From Chitinophaga fulva (lineage in GTDB: Bacteria; Bacteroidota; Bacteroidia; Chitinophagales; Chitinophagaceae), in the NCBI RefSeq assembly GCF_012927205.1, contig NZ_JABBGC010000001.1:1922001-1986000 (forward strand): DNA of 64,000 nucleotides, written 5' to 3'. Shown one piece after another: positions 1 through 8,404 of this stretch. Position numbers and translations under genes: made by a program. How positions within the stretch are numbered: the stretch's first letter is position 1; every line of letters starts with the position of its first letter. The notes beneath the pieces were generated by a model. The model was not told where the DNA came from. It did not search any database and worked only from the letters and a program-made list of their open reading frames with translations.

Positions 1-857
1 GGGAGGCCGTATTGTTCCGCCGGGAGTCCCTGTTCGTAGAGTGCGTGGCCGCCTTCATGGATGCAGCTCCAGGTCATGTTACCAAAGTCATTTTCATCGA
101 TGCGGGTGGTGACCCTTACATCGTGGGGGTTGAAGCTGGTGGTGAAGGGGTGTTCGGAGATGTCCTGCCGGCCTGCCTGGAGGTCGTAGCCCATTTCTTT
201 CAGCAGGTCGAGGCCCAGTTGCCATTGTTTATCGCGATCATAGCGTTTCAGCAGGAAATCCTTTTCCACCTGTGGCCTGGCTTCAATTTTAGCCAGCAGG
301 GGTGACAGGGCGCTTTTTACGTCCTCGAAGATTTTGTCCAGCATGGTGGTGGTGGCGCCTTTCTCGTATTCGTTGAGCAGCGCGTTGTATGGATGGCCTT
401 CATAGCCCAGGATAGTGGTTTCCTGTTTTTTGAGGGCGATCATTTTGGTGAGGGCCGGCGCAAAGATGCTGTAGTCGTTGGCTTTGCGGGCTTTGATCCA
501 GGCATGGTAACTTTCGTTGGTGGCATTGGACATCTCTGCCACGAACGAAGCCGGGTATTTTTTGTTTTTATCGTAGTCTTCCAGGGAGAGGGCGATGTTT
601 TTCTGCTGGAGGGCGTCGAGATCTTTGTGGTGGTGCAGTTGCCGGAGGAGGTCGCCGAGCGCGTCTTCCGTGAACAGTTCATGGGCGATGCCGCTGAGGG
701 TGGTCAGTTGCTGGCCTCTGAAGGCGGCGCCTTTTTCAGGCAGGTATGTTTCCTGGTCCCAGCCCAATACAGCCATGGTATTTCTTACGTCTGCAATTTT
801 TTGCATCTTTGATTGGTACCCGGTATATTGTTCTGCAGTAGATTTGCTTCCTGTCAT
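1..857 (-). CDS. M32 family carboxypeptidase (3' part beyond window)
   Basis: Metal-dependent carboxypeptidase of the M32 (Taq/Pfu) family, which removes C-terminal residues from peptides in the cytosol. The minus-strand frame opens with ATG at 857 and stays open to the left edge, giving 285 complete codons. Family marks visible: GWDQETYLP about residue 30, an HPF then DVRVTTR block about 235-250, and the HExGH zinc motif HEGGH at residues 267-271, where the family carries it. The full protein is normally about 500 residues, so roughly 40 percent lies outside the window. It is divergent from the Nif3-like gene, with 43 bp between the start codons. Being open at the edge is a window effect, not a truncation. 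Confidence 0.9.
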   Translation of the reverse strand, partial: MTGSKSTAEQYTGYQSKMQKIADVRNTMAVLGWDQETYLPEKGAAFRGQQLTTLSGIAHELFTEDALGDLLRQLHHHKDLDALQQKNIALSLEDYDKNKKYPASFVAEMSNATNESYHAWIKARKANDYSIFAPALTKMIALKKQETTILGYEGHPYNALLNEYEKGATTTMLDKIFEDVKSALSPLLAKIEARPQVEKDFLLKRYDRDKQWQLGLDLLKEMGYDLQAGRQDISEHPFTTSFNPHDVRVTTRIDENDFGNMTWSCIHEGGHALYEQGLPAEQYGL

Positions 858-900
858 AACTGGATTTTTTGCAAATGTACAGGATACCAATTGCTTTGCT

Positions 901-1995
901 ATGAAGATAAAAGAGATCATACAGGTACTGGAGGCTTATGCGCCTTTGCCGTACCAGGAGAGTTACGATAATGCCGGCCTTATTTTCGGCGATCCGTCGT
1001 GGGAGGTGACCAATGTCCTGTTGACGCTGGATGCCACCGAGGCGGTGATCGATGAGGCGATTGCGCGGGGGTGCAACCTGGTGGTGGCGCATCATCCTAT
1101 TGTTTTCGGCGGGCTGAAAAAGATCAACGGCCGGTCGTATGTGGAGCGGGTGGCTATTAAGGCTATCAAGCATGATGTTGCCGTATATGCAGCGCATACC
1201 AACCTGGATAATGTGCGTAACGGCGTATGTGCGCAGATGGCGGACAGGCTGGGGCTGGAGCGGTGCCGGGTGTTGCAGCCGAAGACCGGTCTGCTGAAGA
1301 AGCTGTATACTTTTGTGCCGGTGGCCGATGCAGAGAAGGTGAGGGCTGCTTTGTTTGCTGCCGGTGCCGGGCATATCGGCAATTACAGCGAATGCAGCTT
1401 TAATGCAGAAGGGCAGGGCACTTTCAAGGGTGGTGCCGGTACCGATCCGTATGTGGGTACGCCCGGAGAAAGACATTTTGAGACGGAAATAAAGTTGGAA
1501 GTGATTTTTCCGGTATATTTGGAATCCGGGATTGTACAGGCCCTGTTGACAAGTCATCCCTATGAAGAGGTGGCTTATGACGTGGTGACGCTGGACAATG
1601 CTTACCAGCAGGTAGGTTCCGGGTTGGTGGGTGAGCTGCCGGAGCCGATGGAGGAGCAGGCGTTCCTGGCATGGGTGAAGCAGCAGTTCGAGACCGGTTG
1701 TGTGCGGTATACCCCTTTGAGGGGCCGTCCGGTGAAGAAAGTGGCTTTGTGTGGGGGAGCGGGGAGCTTCCTGCTAAAGCGGGCCATTGCGGCAGGGGCG
1801 GATGCCTACATTTCCGCAGACTTTAAATATCATGAATTTTTTGACGCTGATAATCAAATAGTTATAGCAGACATCGGACATTTCGAGAGTGAGCAGTTCA
1901 CAGTGGAATTATTTTATCATATATTGACTGAAAAATTCCGTAATTTTGCGCCTCTTAAATCTACGATTAAAACAAACCCGGTAAATTATTTATAA
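901..1995 (+). CDS. Nif3-like dinuclear metal centre protein (DUF34)
   Basis: Cytosolic Nif3/YbgI family protein of 364 residues. The family binds two metal ions and is often labelled GTP cyclohydrolase 1 type 2 homolog; its cellular substrate is not settled. Metal-site residues visible: VVAHHP (H64, H65), AAHTNLDN (H99, D103) and GHFESE near the C-terminus. A middle segment of about 130-240 (TFVPVADAEKVR to HPYEEVAYDV) matches the PII-like insert of the long form, usual length about 365. The frame is open further upstream, but the ATG at 901 gives the typical N-terminus MKIKEIIQVLE. The zinc-ribbon gene begins 3 nt after its stop, so the two probably form an operon. Confidence 0.92.
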   Translation: MKIKEIIQVLEAYAPLPYQESYDNAGLIFGDPSWEVTNVLLTLDATEAVIDEAIARGCNLVVAHHPIVFGGLKKINGRSYVERVAIKAIKHDVAVYAAHTNLDNVRNGVCAQMADRLGLERCRVLQPKTGLLKKLYTFVPVADAEKVRAALFAAGAGHIGNYSECSFNAEGQGTFKGGAGTDPYVGTPGERHFETEIKLEVIFPVYLESGIVQALLTSHPYEEVAYDVVTLDNAYQQVGSGLVGELPEPMEEQAFLAWVKQQFETGCVRYTPLRGRPVKKVALCGGAGSFLLKRAIAAGADAYISADFKYHEFFDADNQIVIADIGHFESEQFTVELFYHILTEKFRNFAPLKSTIKTNPVNYL

Positions 1996-1998
1996 TAC

Positions 1999-2751
1999 AT
2001 GGCTACCGTAAAAGAATACTCCGTTGAAGAAAAATTAGCATCTGTGCTCAAGCTGCAGAAGATTGATTCCAAGCTGGATGAAATCCAGGTGTTGAAAGGG
2101 GAGTTGCCGATTGAAGTAAAGGACCTGGAAGATGAGATCGAAGGGTTAAATACACGTCAGTCTCACATTGAGAATGAGATCAAAGGTATCCAGGACTTCG
2201 TTACCAGCAAGAAAACTGCTATTAAAGATGCAGAAGCGCTGATCAAGAAGTATGAGAAGCAGCAGGACAATGTGAAGAACAACCGTGAGTTTGAGGCGAT
2301 CACCAAGGAAATGGAGATGCAGTCACTGGAGATCAAACTGGCTGAAAAGCATATCAAAGACGCGAACGAAGAGATAAAAGAAAAATCCCGCACCCTGGAA
2401 GTAGCTAAAAAGGCGATCGCCGATAAAGAGGCTAACCTGAAGCACAAGAAAGGGGAACTGGAGAAAATCGTAGCAGAAACTGAGAAAGAGGAAAAAGGTT
2501 TCCGTAAGGAAAGTGAAGATGCTAAAGCTAAAGTAGACCCCCGTTTACTGGCTGCCTACGAAAAAATCCGCAAAAACTACCGTAACGGCCTGGCCGTGGT
2601 AACGGTAGAGCGTGACTCCTGCGGCGGTTGCTACAACGCGATTCCTCCTCAACGTCAGGCAGAGATCCGTCAGCACAAAAAAATCATCGTTTGTGAGCAC
2701 TGCGGCCGTATCCTGGTAGACAACGACCTCGAGGCGACTGTTACCATCTGA
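1999..2751 (+). CDS. coiled-coil protein with C-terminal C4 zinc ribbon
   Basis: 250-residue protein of the zf-RING_7/CT398-like type. Residues about 15-190 are a long charged helical region rich in Lys, Glu and Ile that reads as an antiparallel coiled coil. The C-terminus has two CxxC pairs, C208/C211 and C232/C235, which would hold one zinc. Members occur widely in bacteria beside Nif3-like genes, as here; the molecular role is not established, though nucleic-acid binding is often suggested. It starts 3 nt after the Nif3 stop. A TAnnTTTG match (TAATTTTG, 1941-1948) inside the end of the Nif3 gene could give it its own transcript. A strong terminator follows. Confidence 0.85.
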   Translation: MATVKEYSVEEKLASVLKLQKIDSKLDEIQVLKGELPIEVKDLEDEIEGLNTRQSHIENEIKGIQDFVTSKKTAIKDAEALIKKYEKQQDNVKNNREFEAITKEMEMQSLEIKLAEKHIKDANEEIKEKSRTLEVAKKAIADKEANLKHKKGELEKIVAETEKEEKGFRKESEDAKAKVDPRLLAAYEKIRKNYRNGLAVVTVERDSCGGCYNAIPPQRQAEIRQHKKIIVCEHCGRILVDNDLEATVTI

Positions 2752-2782
2752 TGCGATCAGGCATATCAAAAACATTGAAAAA

Positions 2783-2806
2783 GGGCATCCATGGATGCCC
2801 TTTTTT
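2783..2806 (+). terminator. Rho-independent terminator after the zinc-ribbon gene
   Basis: Perfect self-complementary stretch GGGCATCCATGGATGCCC (2783-2800) followed by six T (2801-2806), 32 nt after the stop codon at 2751. Confidence 0.9.
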
Positions 2807-2845
2807 CGTATAAGTGTTACCGTTATAAAAATATACTAATTTATT

Positions 2846-2876
2846 TAGCTTTGTTTTACTAAATATGTTAGCTTTG
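2846..2876 (+). promoter_or_regulatory. two tandem TAnnTTTG (-7) candidates upstream of the TPR gene
   Basis: TAGCTTTG occurs twice, at 2846-2853 and 2869-2876, each inside the word TTAGCTTTG. Both fit the Bacteroidota -7 consensus. The next start codon is at 3035, so the leader would be about 150 nt. No convincing -33 TTTG at the usual 19-21 nt spacing was found, so this is tentative. Confidence 0.35.
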
Positions 2877-3034
2877 CCCCTGTACACCATACGCAGGTAG
2901 TTTGCGTAGCAGTTCTTTTAATTTGTGGCAGGAAATTGGATGGGGCATGCAACATTTAAAAAATGTGAATTGTTAATTTGGGATTTGTGGAATTGTTGTG
3001 TGAGATTTGAGATTATTCCAGGAATTTTGCCCTT

Positions 3035-4522
3035 ATGCGTATTATTTTTTCTTTGATTCTTTTGCTGGGATTAGGATTTACAGTTGATGCAAGACAGAAG
3101 ACCTATGATTTCAACAGCCGTTGTGAACAGGCCTATGAAGCGATCATGGAATTGCGGTTAAACGCCGGAAAGGCGCTGTTGGAAGCAGAAAAGAAAGAAA
3201 ACCCGGACAACCTGGTACCTTATTTTCTGGATAACTACGTGGACTTCTTCCCGTTGTTTTTCAATGAGGACCCGGCGGAATACGCCCGGAAGAGAGGCAT
3301 GCGTTCCATCCGGCTGGACATGATGCTGGAAGGGTCACCGGATTCTCCCTACTATCTGTACACACAGGCGGCTATCAAGTTTCAATGGGCGATGATCAAA
3401 ATCAAGTTCAATGAAAAATGGGACGCTACCTGGGAGATACGCAAGGCTTACATGACCCTGAAGGAAAACCAGCGCCGGTTCCCGGACTTCATGCCCAACC
3501 GCTTATTGCTGGGGGCCATGCAGACAGTTTTCGGCACTATCCCGGAAGGGTATAAGTGGATCACCAATATCCTGGGGATGAAGGGAAGTATCCACCAGGG
3601 CATGGAAAATGTGAATGCTTTTATTGAAAGCAATGCCCCGGAAGCGAAACTGTTCAGGGAAGAATCCTATTATTACTACTGTTACCTGATGCTCTTTATT
3701 GTGAATAAACCCGAAGATACCTGGGCTTTTCTCCAAAAGAAGCAGCTGGACACAAAGAATAACTACCTGTATGCCTTGATGGTGGCCAACCTGTCGTTGA
3801 ACAACCAGAAGGCGGCCAATGGCATCCGGGTACTGGAAGAACGGCATGATTCCAATGAATACGCAGATATAGAATACTATAATTACGTATTCGGATTATT
3901 GAAACTGACCCGGCTGGACAGCGATGCGCATGTGTACCTGGAAAGGTTTGTCAATGATTTTAAAGGGAAGTTCTATGTGAAGGAGTGCCTGCAACGGTTA
4001 AGCTGGTTCTATTACCTCGAAGGCAATCAGGCCATGGCCAACAAATACAGGAACATGATCCTGAGCCGGGGCGGTACGGAAACAGATGCCGACAAACAGG
4101 CGTTGAAGGAAGCTGAAAGCGGCAGATGGCCCAATCCCTTCCTGCTGAAAGTACGATTGCAGAGCGACGGCGGGTTCTTTAATGAGGCACTGAAACTGCT
4201 GCTGACAAAAAAAGCGGCCGATTTCCCTGCCATGGAAGACAAACTGGAATACGCCTACCGCCTTGGCCGTATCTATGATGAAACCGGACAAGACGACAAA
4301 GCCATTACCATGTACGAAGTGACAATCAAGGTAGGGGCCAACAGGCCGGAGTATTATGCAGCCAGAGCTTCCCTGCAATTAGGGTATATTTACGAAAAAA
4401 GAAAAGATAAAACCAAAGCCATTCAATGTTATCAGCAATGTCTGGACATGAAAGGCCACGATTATAAAAACTCCCTCGACCAACGGGCAAAAGCAGGTAT
4501 ACAACGTGTAAATGGCAGTTGA
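3035..4522 (+). CDS. secreted TPR-repeat protein, function unknown
   Basis: 495-residue protein. Residues 1-19 form a signal peptide (hydrophobic SLILLLGLGFTV, then DARQ), so it is exported, probably to the periplasm. The rest is helical with TPR-like periodicity: a clear pair lies at about 400-470 (LEYAYRLGRIYDETGQDDKAI, then YYAARASLQLGYIYEKRKDKTKAI read as helix pairs). The N-terminal half is rich in aromatic residues and resembles TPR-containing hypothetical proteins found in Bacteroidota. No catalytic motif is seen. It lies 39 nt upstream of recN on the same strand and may share its transcript, but nothing in the protein suggests DNA repair. A protein-interaction scaffold is the safest description. 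Confidence 0.75.
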   Translation: MRIIFSLILLLGLGFTVDARQKTYDFNSRCEQAYEAIMELRLNAGKALLEAEKKENPDNLVPYFLDNYVDFFPLFFNEDPAEYARKRGMRSIRLDMMLEGSPDSPYYLYTQAAIKFQWAMIKIKFNEKWDATWEIRKAYMTLKENQRRFPDFMPNRLLLGAMQTVFGTIPEGYKWITNILGMKGSIHQGMENVNAFIESNAPEAKLFREESYYYYCYLMLFIVNKPEDTWAFLQKKQLDTKNNYLYALMVANLSLNNQKAANGIRVLEERHDSNEYADIEYYNYVFGLLKLTRLDSDAHVYLERFVNDFKGKFYVKECLQRLSWFYYLEGNQAMANKYRNMILSRGGTETDADKQALKEAESGRWPNPFLLKVRLQSDGGFFNEALKLLLTKKAADFPAMEDKLEYAYRLGRIYDETGQDDKAITMYEVTIKVGANRPEYYAARASLQLGYIYEKRKDKTKAIQCYQQCLDMKGHDYKNSLDQRAKAGIQRVNGS

Positions 4523-4561
4523 GCGGGGAGAAAAATTGTGATTCAAGTTATTTCCTGACTT

Positions 4562-6208
4562 ATGTTACAGCGACTAATCATTAAAAACTACGCCATTATT
4601 GATCACCTGGAAGTGGATTTTTCAGGTAATCTCAATGTCATTACCGGTGAAACCGGTGCCGGTAAATCTATTTTACTGGGCGCCCTGTCCATGATCCTGG
4701 GAGAACGTGCTGATCCCGGGGTATTGTTCGATAAAACCGGCAAATGTGTAATTGAAGGTATCTTCAAGGTGAAAAAATCACAGGTGGCCGCTTTTTTCCA
4801 GCAACATGAACTGGACCTGGAAGACCCGCTGATCATCCGCCGGGAAATCAGCGCCGCCGGCAAATCAAGGGCGTTTGTAAATGATACTCCTGTCAACATA
4901 TCCCAGCTGTCTGAGCTGTCCGGCTACCTGGTAGACCTGCACCAGCAGTTTGATACCCTGGAACTGGGCAACGCCGATTTCCAGCGGGAAGTAATTGACG
5001 CACTGGCCAAACCGGCTGCATTACAAGTGTACCATAACCTGTTTCTGCAATACCTGCAAGTGCAGAAAAAATACAAACAGCTGCAGGATGACCGCGATCA
5101 GGCCAACAAAGAGCTGGATTATAATAAGTTCCTCCTGGATGAACTGCTGGAAGCGGATTTCAGTCCCAATGAAGTAGAAGAGCTGGACAATGAGCTGCAG
5201 CTGCTGACACATGCGGAAGAGATCAAAAACACCCTCAACCGGGTATTTTTCCAGCTGAAGGAAGATGAACAACCGATCCTGCAACAACTGAAACAACTTC
5301 AATCCTCCATTCAACATATTTCCTCCTTCCATAAAGACATGCCGGCCGTATCCGAAAGGATGCTGTCTGCCTACCTGGAGCTGCAGGATATTGCCGGTGA
5401 AGTGGATAGCATCAACGATCAGGTACACTACGATGCACAACGCATTGAGCAGGTAAATGAGCGGATGACGCTGGGATACCGGCTCTTCAAAAAACATGGG
5501 GTACAGACGACAGACGAGCTGCTGGTCATCAAAGACACACTGGCTGCAAGAGTAGACGGTGTGCTGAACCTCGATGAGCAGCTGGCGGCGCTTGAAAAAG
5601 AGCAGGCACAACTGCATGACGCCCTGATGAAGGATGCTGCGGCCATTACCGCTGAGAGACAAGAACAGGTGGCGCCTTTCGAGAAAAACGTGAATTCGCT
5701 GCTGGCACAGGTAGGCATGCCTAATGCCCGTCTCAAGGTAGATATTGTACAGGGTGAGTTGAATCCTTACGGACAGGATACGATCGAGTTCCTGTTTGAT
5801 GCCAACCGCAGCAACCAGTTTGCACCGGTAGGCAAAGTGGCTTCCGGTGGTGAGTTGAGCCGTTTGATGCTCTGTATCAAATCACTGGTGGCGCAGTCGG
5901 TTGCGTTGCCTACCCTTATCTTCGACGAAATTGATACCGGTATTTCCGGTGAAGCCGCCAGACAGGTGGGCGTTATCCTGAAAGACCTGGCCAAGGCGCA
6001 TCAGATCATCTGTATCACCCACCAGCCGCAGATAGCCGGTAAAGCTGACGCACATTATTTTGTATATAAAGATGCCCGTGCAGAGAAAGTGACTACCAGC
6101 GTAAGGCTGCTGTCTATGGAAGAGAGAATAGACAAGATCGCGCAAATGCTCAGTGGTGAACGGCCTACAGCTGCCGCCCTTGAAAATGCCCGCGAGATGG
6201 TAAGATAA
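4562..6208 (+). CDS. recN: DNA repair protein RecN
   Basis: SMC-like ATPase used in recombinational repair of double-strand breaks. The 548 residues show the expected order: N-terminal ABC half with Walker A GETGAGKS at 29-36, a long coiled-coil centre (about 150-370), then the ABC signature ASGGELSR near 426 and Walker B TLIFDEIDTGISG near 450, ending with the conserved ITHQPQIA switch region. Length matches the family (about 550). Start ATG gives the typical MLQRLIIKNYAIID. The gene ends at a strong terminator, so it is the last gene of its unit, with the TPR gene upstream. Confidence 0.97.
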   Translation: MLQRLIIKNYAIIDHLEVDFSGNLNVITGETGAGKSILLGALSMILGERADPGVLFDKTGKCVIEGIFKVKKSQVAAFFQQHELDLEDPLIIRREISAAGKSRAFVNDTPVNISQLSELSGYLVDLHQQFDTLELGNADFQREVIDALAKPAALQVYHNLFLQYLQVQKKYKQLQDDRDQANKELDYNKFLLDELLEADFSPNEVEELDNELQLLTHAEEIKNTLNRVFFQLKEDEQPILQQLKQLQSSIQHISSFHKDMPAVSERMLSAYLELQDIAGEVDSINDQVHYDAQRIEQVNERMTLGYRLFKKHGVQTTDELLVIKDTLAARVDGVLNLDEQLAALEKEQAQLHDALMKDAAAITAERQEQVAPFEKNVNSLLAQVGMPNARLKVDIVQGELNPYGQDTIEFLFDANRSNQFAPVGKVASGGELSRLMLCIKSLVAQSVALPTLIFDEIDTGISGEAARQVGVILKDLAKAHQIICITHQPQIAGKADAHYFVYKDARAEKVTTSVRLLSMEERIDKIAQMLSGERPTAAALENAREMVR

Positions 6209-6221
6209 CACAGGCGTAACC

Positions 6222-6282
6222 GTTATTGCTTCCCTGCCCGAATGCTAAAAAGCCGTGGCAGGGAAGCAATAACTTTTTTTTT
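6222..6282 (+). terminator. strong Rho-independent terminator after recN
   Basis: Perfect 17-bp inverted repeat (6222-6238 with 6257-6273, arm GTTATTGCTTCCCTGCC), 18-nt loop, followed by nine T (6274-6282). It begins 14 nt after the recN stop. Confidence 0.93.
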
Positions 6283-6295
6283 CAACTATAACGAC

Positions 6296-6318
6296 TATTT
6301 TTGCCGAAATTAATTTTG
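6296..6318 (+). promoter_or_regulatory. fabI promoter -7 candidates
   Basis: Two TAnnTTTG matches, TATTTTTG at 6296-6303 and TAATTTTG at 6311-6318, lie just upstream of the fabI ATG at 6324. The first leaves 20 nt to the start and is the more likely -7 element; the second would start the message near the initiation codon. The -33 region overlaps the recN terminator and is not distinctive. Confidence 0.45.
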
Positions 6319-6323
6319 ACCAA

Positions 6324-7136
6324 ATGGCTCATAACTTATTAAAAGGAAAGAAAGGTATCATCTTTGGTGCACTGGACGAAAAGTCACTGGCCTGGAGAAC
6401 TGCGCTCCGTTGTGTGGAAGAAGGCGCTGAAATAGTGCTCACCAATGCACCTGTTGCGCTGCGTATGGGTGAGATCAACAAACTGGCTGAAATCTGCAAG
6501 GCCCCTGTTATTCCGGCAGATGTAACCATCACGGATGACCTGAAAAATCTTTTTACCAAATCCATGGAGCATTTTGGCGGTAAAATAGATTTTGTGCTCC
6601 ATTCTGTTGGCATGAGCCTGAACGTTCGTAAAGGAAAGTCGTATACAGACCTGGACTATGACTTTTCGCTGAAGACCCTCAATATTTCCGCACTGTCCTT
6701 ACATCGTGTGTTGCAGACCGCTTATCAGATGGATGCCATCAACGAATGGGGCTCTGTAGTGGCACTCACATACATCGCCGCACAACGTGCGTTCCCTGAT
6801 TACAGCGAAATGGCTGACGCTAAAGCTATGCTGGAATCCGTAGCCCGCAGCTTCGGTTACCACTATGGCCTCAAAAATAAAGTACGTGTGAACACGGTAT
6901 CTCAGTCCCCTACGCCGACTACTGCCGGCAGCGGTGTGAAAGGTTTCGGTGGTTTCATCGGTTACGCAGAAAAAATGAGCCCACTGGGTAACGCTTCTGC
7001 TGACAACTGCGCTGATTACCTGGTGACCCTGTTCTCTGACATGACCAAAATGGTTACTATGCAGAACCTCTACCATGATGGCGGATTCTCCTTCACCGGT
7101 GTTTCCAATGCTATTATGGAAGCATTAGACAAATAA
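6324..7136 (+). CDS. fabI: enoyl-[acyl-carrier-protein] reductase (NADH) FabI
   Basis: Short-chain dehydrogenase that performs the last reduction of each fatty-acid elongation cycle; the target family of triclosan-type inhibitors. 270 residues, close to the usual 260-270. Seen: the N-terminal nucleotide-binding segment GALDEKSLAW typical of FabI rather than ordinary SDRs, the VLHSVGMS block, and the FabI-type active site Tyr-x6-Lys at Y160 and K167 (YSEMADAK). The C-terminus NLYHDGGFSFTG is also characteristic. Single-gene unit: terminator and promoter signals upstream, a long hairpin and a terminator downstream. Confidence 0.96.
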   Translation: MAHNLLKGKKGIIFGALDEKSLAWRTALRCVEEGAEIVLTNAPVALRMGEINKLAEICKAPVIPADVTITDDLKNLFTKSMEHFGGKIDFVLHSVGMSLNVRKGKSYTDLDYDFSLKTLNISALSLHRVLQTAYQMDAINEWGSVVALTYIAAQRAFPDYSEMADAKAMLESVARSFGYHYGLKNKVRVNTVSQSPTPTTAGSGVKGFGGFIGYAEKMSPLGNASADNCADYLVTLFSDMTKMVTMQNLYHDGGFSFTGVSNAIMEALDK

Positions 7137-7142
7137 TTTTAC

Positions 7143-7210
7143 TATTTGGCTGTTTGATTATTGAAGGATTTTCTCTACAGAGCATGTTTCAATAATCAAA
7201 TGGCTAAATA
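7143..7210. repeat. long inverted repeat in the 3' region of fabI
   Basis: 23-nt arms (7143-7165 and 7188-7210) around a 22-nt loop. All positions pair in RNA if three G-U wobbles are allowed; the 13-nt core TTTGATTATTGAA/TTCAATAATCAAA is perfect. It starts 6 nt after the fabI stop and has no T tract, so it is not a standard terminator; one follows separately at 7217. One of five similar post-stop inverted repeats in the window. Confidence 0.85.
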
Positions 7211-7216
7211 CCAAAA

Positions 7217-7255
7217 AATTAAAGCCGTTACAACAGTAACGGCTTTAATTTTTTT
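7217..7255. terminator. bidirectional terminator between fabI and the DUF2795 gene
   Basis: 15-bp perfect stem AATTAAAGCCGTTAC (7217-7231) with 7236-7250, loop AACA. A run of T on the right (7249-7255) serves fabI. A run of A on the left (7213-7218) becomes a U tract on the minus strand for the convergent DUF2795 gene. Confidence 0.9.
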
Positions 7256-7304
7256 ATCAGGCACAGGGTGCCGGGGAGTAGTACAATCTATAAACGCTCA
7301 GGAT

Positions 7305-7526
7305 CTAGTACTCATCTTCATTGAAGAAGAAGTCGTCTTGCGACGGATAGTCAGACCAGATATCTTCAATCCCCTCATAAATTTCTCCCTCATCCTCCAG
7401 CTCCTGCAAATTCTCGATTACTTCGATCGGTGCACCGGAACGAATGGCGTAATCAATAAGTTCGTCTTTAGTAGCTGGCCATGGAGCGTCCTCCAGGTAT
7501 GAAGCTAATTCTAATGTCCAGTACAT
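7305..7526 (-). CDS. DUF2795 domain small protein
   Basis: 73-residue acidic protein (MYWTLELASYLEDAPWPATKD at the start; many Asp and Glu in the second half). The pattern of a short N-terminal helix, then WPATKDELIDYAIRSGAP, matches DUF2795, a small family common in Bacteroidota and Actinobacteria with no assigned function. It has its own well-formed promoter (7558-7587) and shares a bidirectional terminator with fabI, so it is monocistronic. It is divergent from lolD. Confidence 0.82.
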   Translation of the reverse strand: MYWTLELASYLEDAPWPATKDELIDYAIRSGAPIEVIENLQELEDEGEIYEGIEDIWSDYPSQDDFFFNEDEY

Positions 7527-7557
7527 CTTATTAAAATTTTTACTTTTTAATTTTCCG

Positions 7558-7587
7558 CAAAAGTATTATTTAATTTGAAATAAACAA
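7558..7587 (-). promoter_or_regulatory. Bacteroidota-type promoter of the DUF2795 gene
   Basis: On the minus strand, TTG (7587-7585) is followed after 19 nt by TACTTTTG (7565-7558), an exact TAnnTTTG -7 element at standard spacing. The start codon at 7526 is 31 nt downstream. Confidence 0.7.
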
Positions 7588-7626
7588 CTTTTACTATTTT
7601 ATCGGTTATTTACTTTTCTTTGGGTT

Positions 7627-8277
7627 ATGCTAACCGCTCGCAATGTCACCAAAAATTATTCCAACTTACCGATTCTCAGGGGAGTAGATATTACTGTCAG
7701 TAAAGGTGAGATCGTAACAATCGTTGGATCGTCCGGAGCAGGCAAAAGTACGCTGCTGCATATACTCGGAACACTGGATAAGCCCACCCAGGGCGAAATT
7801 TGGCTGAATAATGTCAATCTGACGGGTTTAAGCGGCAATGAACTGGCCGACTTCCGGAACCGACATATTGGCTTTATCTTCCAGTTCCATCACCTGCTAC
7901 CTGAATTCAGTGCGCTGGAAAATGTCTGTATCCCCGGTTTTATTGCTGGCACCCGCAGAAGCGAGGTAAAGGAAAAAGCAGCGTTCCTGCTGAAAACCCT
8001 TGGCCTGGAGCATCGTTTGGAGCACAAACCAAATGCGCTCTCCGGTGGCGAACAACAGCGGGTAGCTGTGGCACGCGCACTGATCAACAACCCCGACGTG
8101 ATCATGGCCGATGAGCCTACCGGTAACCTCGACTCCCACAATGCACGGGAGCTGCACAATATGTTCCTTCAACTGAGAGATCAGTTTCAGCAAACCTTTA
8201 TTATCGTTACCCACAACGAAGAGTTGGCTCCGCTAAGCGACCGGCAGTTACTGATGAAAGACGGACGGATCATTTAG
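7627..8277 (+). CDS. lolD: ABC transporter ATP-binding protein, LolD type
   Basis: Cytoplasmic ATPase subunit of the MacB/LolCDE class, which extracts lipoproteins from the inner membrane or drives related exporters. 216 residues, the usual length for LolD. Seen: Walker [10 protein letters not shown] at 34-42, Q-loop in [20 protein letters not shown] (the [11 protein letters not shown] stretch is typical of LolD), signature LSGGEQQR from about 138, and Walker [13 protein letters not shown]. No LolC/E membrane partner is adjacent; in Bacteroidota it is often encoded elsewhere. Its TAG stop lies inside the left arm of an inverted repeat shared with the convergent HDAC-like gene. Confidence 0.85.
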   Translation: MLTARNVTKNYSNLPILRGVDITVSKGEIVTIVGSSGAGKSTLLHILGTLDKPTQGEIWLNNVNLTGLSGNELADFRNRHIGFIFQFHHLLPEFSALENVCIPGFIAGTRRSEVKEKAAFLLKTLGLEHRLEHKPNALSGGEQQRVAVARALINNPDVIMADEPTGNLDSHNARELHNMFLQLRDQFQQTFIIVTHNEELAPLSDRQLLMKDGRII

Positions 8278-8404
8278 AAATTTTGATATTTAGGAATTTT
8301 GATATTTTATGGGTTCCTGAAAGGCTGTATCCTATCGTTTAGGCGTTGGACCAGGTGAGAACCTGTTAAATATCAAAATGACAAAATATCAAAATCCGTA
8401 AATG
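8271..8404. repeat. long inverted repeat spanning both stop codons of lolD and the HDAC-like gene
   Basis: 37-nt arms (8271-8307 and 8368-8404), 30 of 37 positions complementary, 60-nt loop. Each arm is built of CATTTA, 3 nt, ATTTTGATATTT, 4 nt, ATTTTGATATTT (inverted on the right). The lolD stop (TAG, 8275-8277) and the stop of the opposing gene (8389-8391) both fall within the arms. No T tract. Confidence 0.85.

Noticed and set aside
595..900. Upstream extension of the Nif3-like frame
   Set aside because: The extra 102 residues are antisense to the M32 carboxypeptidase gene, and the ATG at 901 gives the standard family N-terminus.
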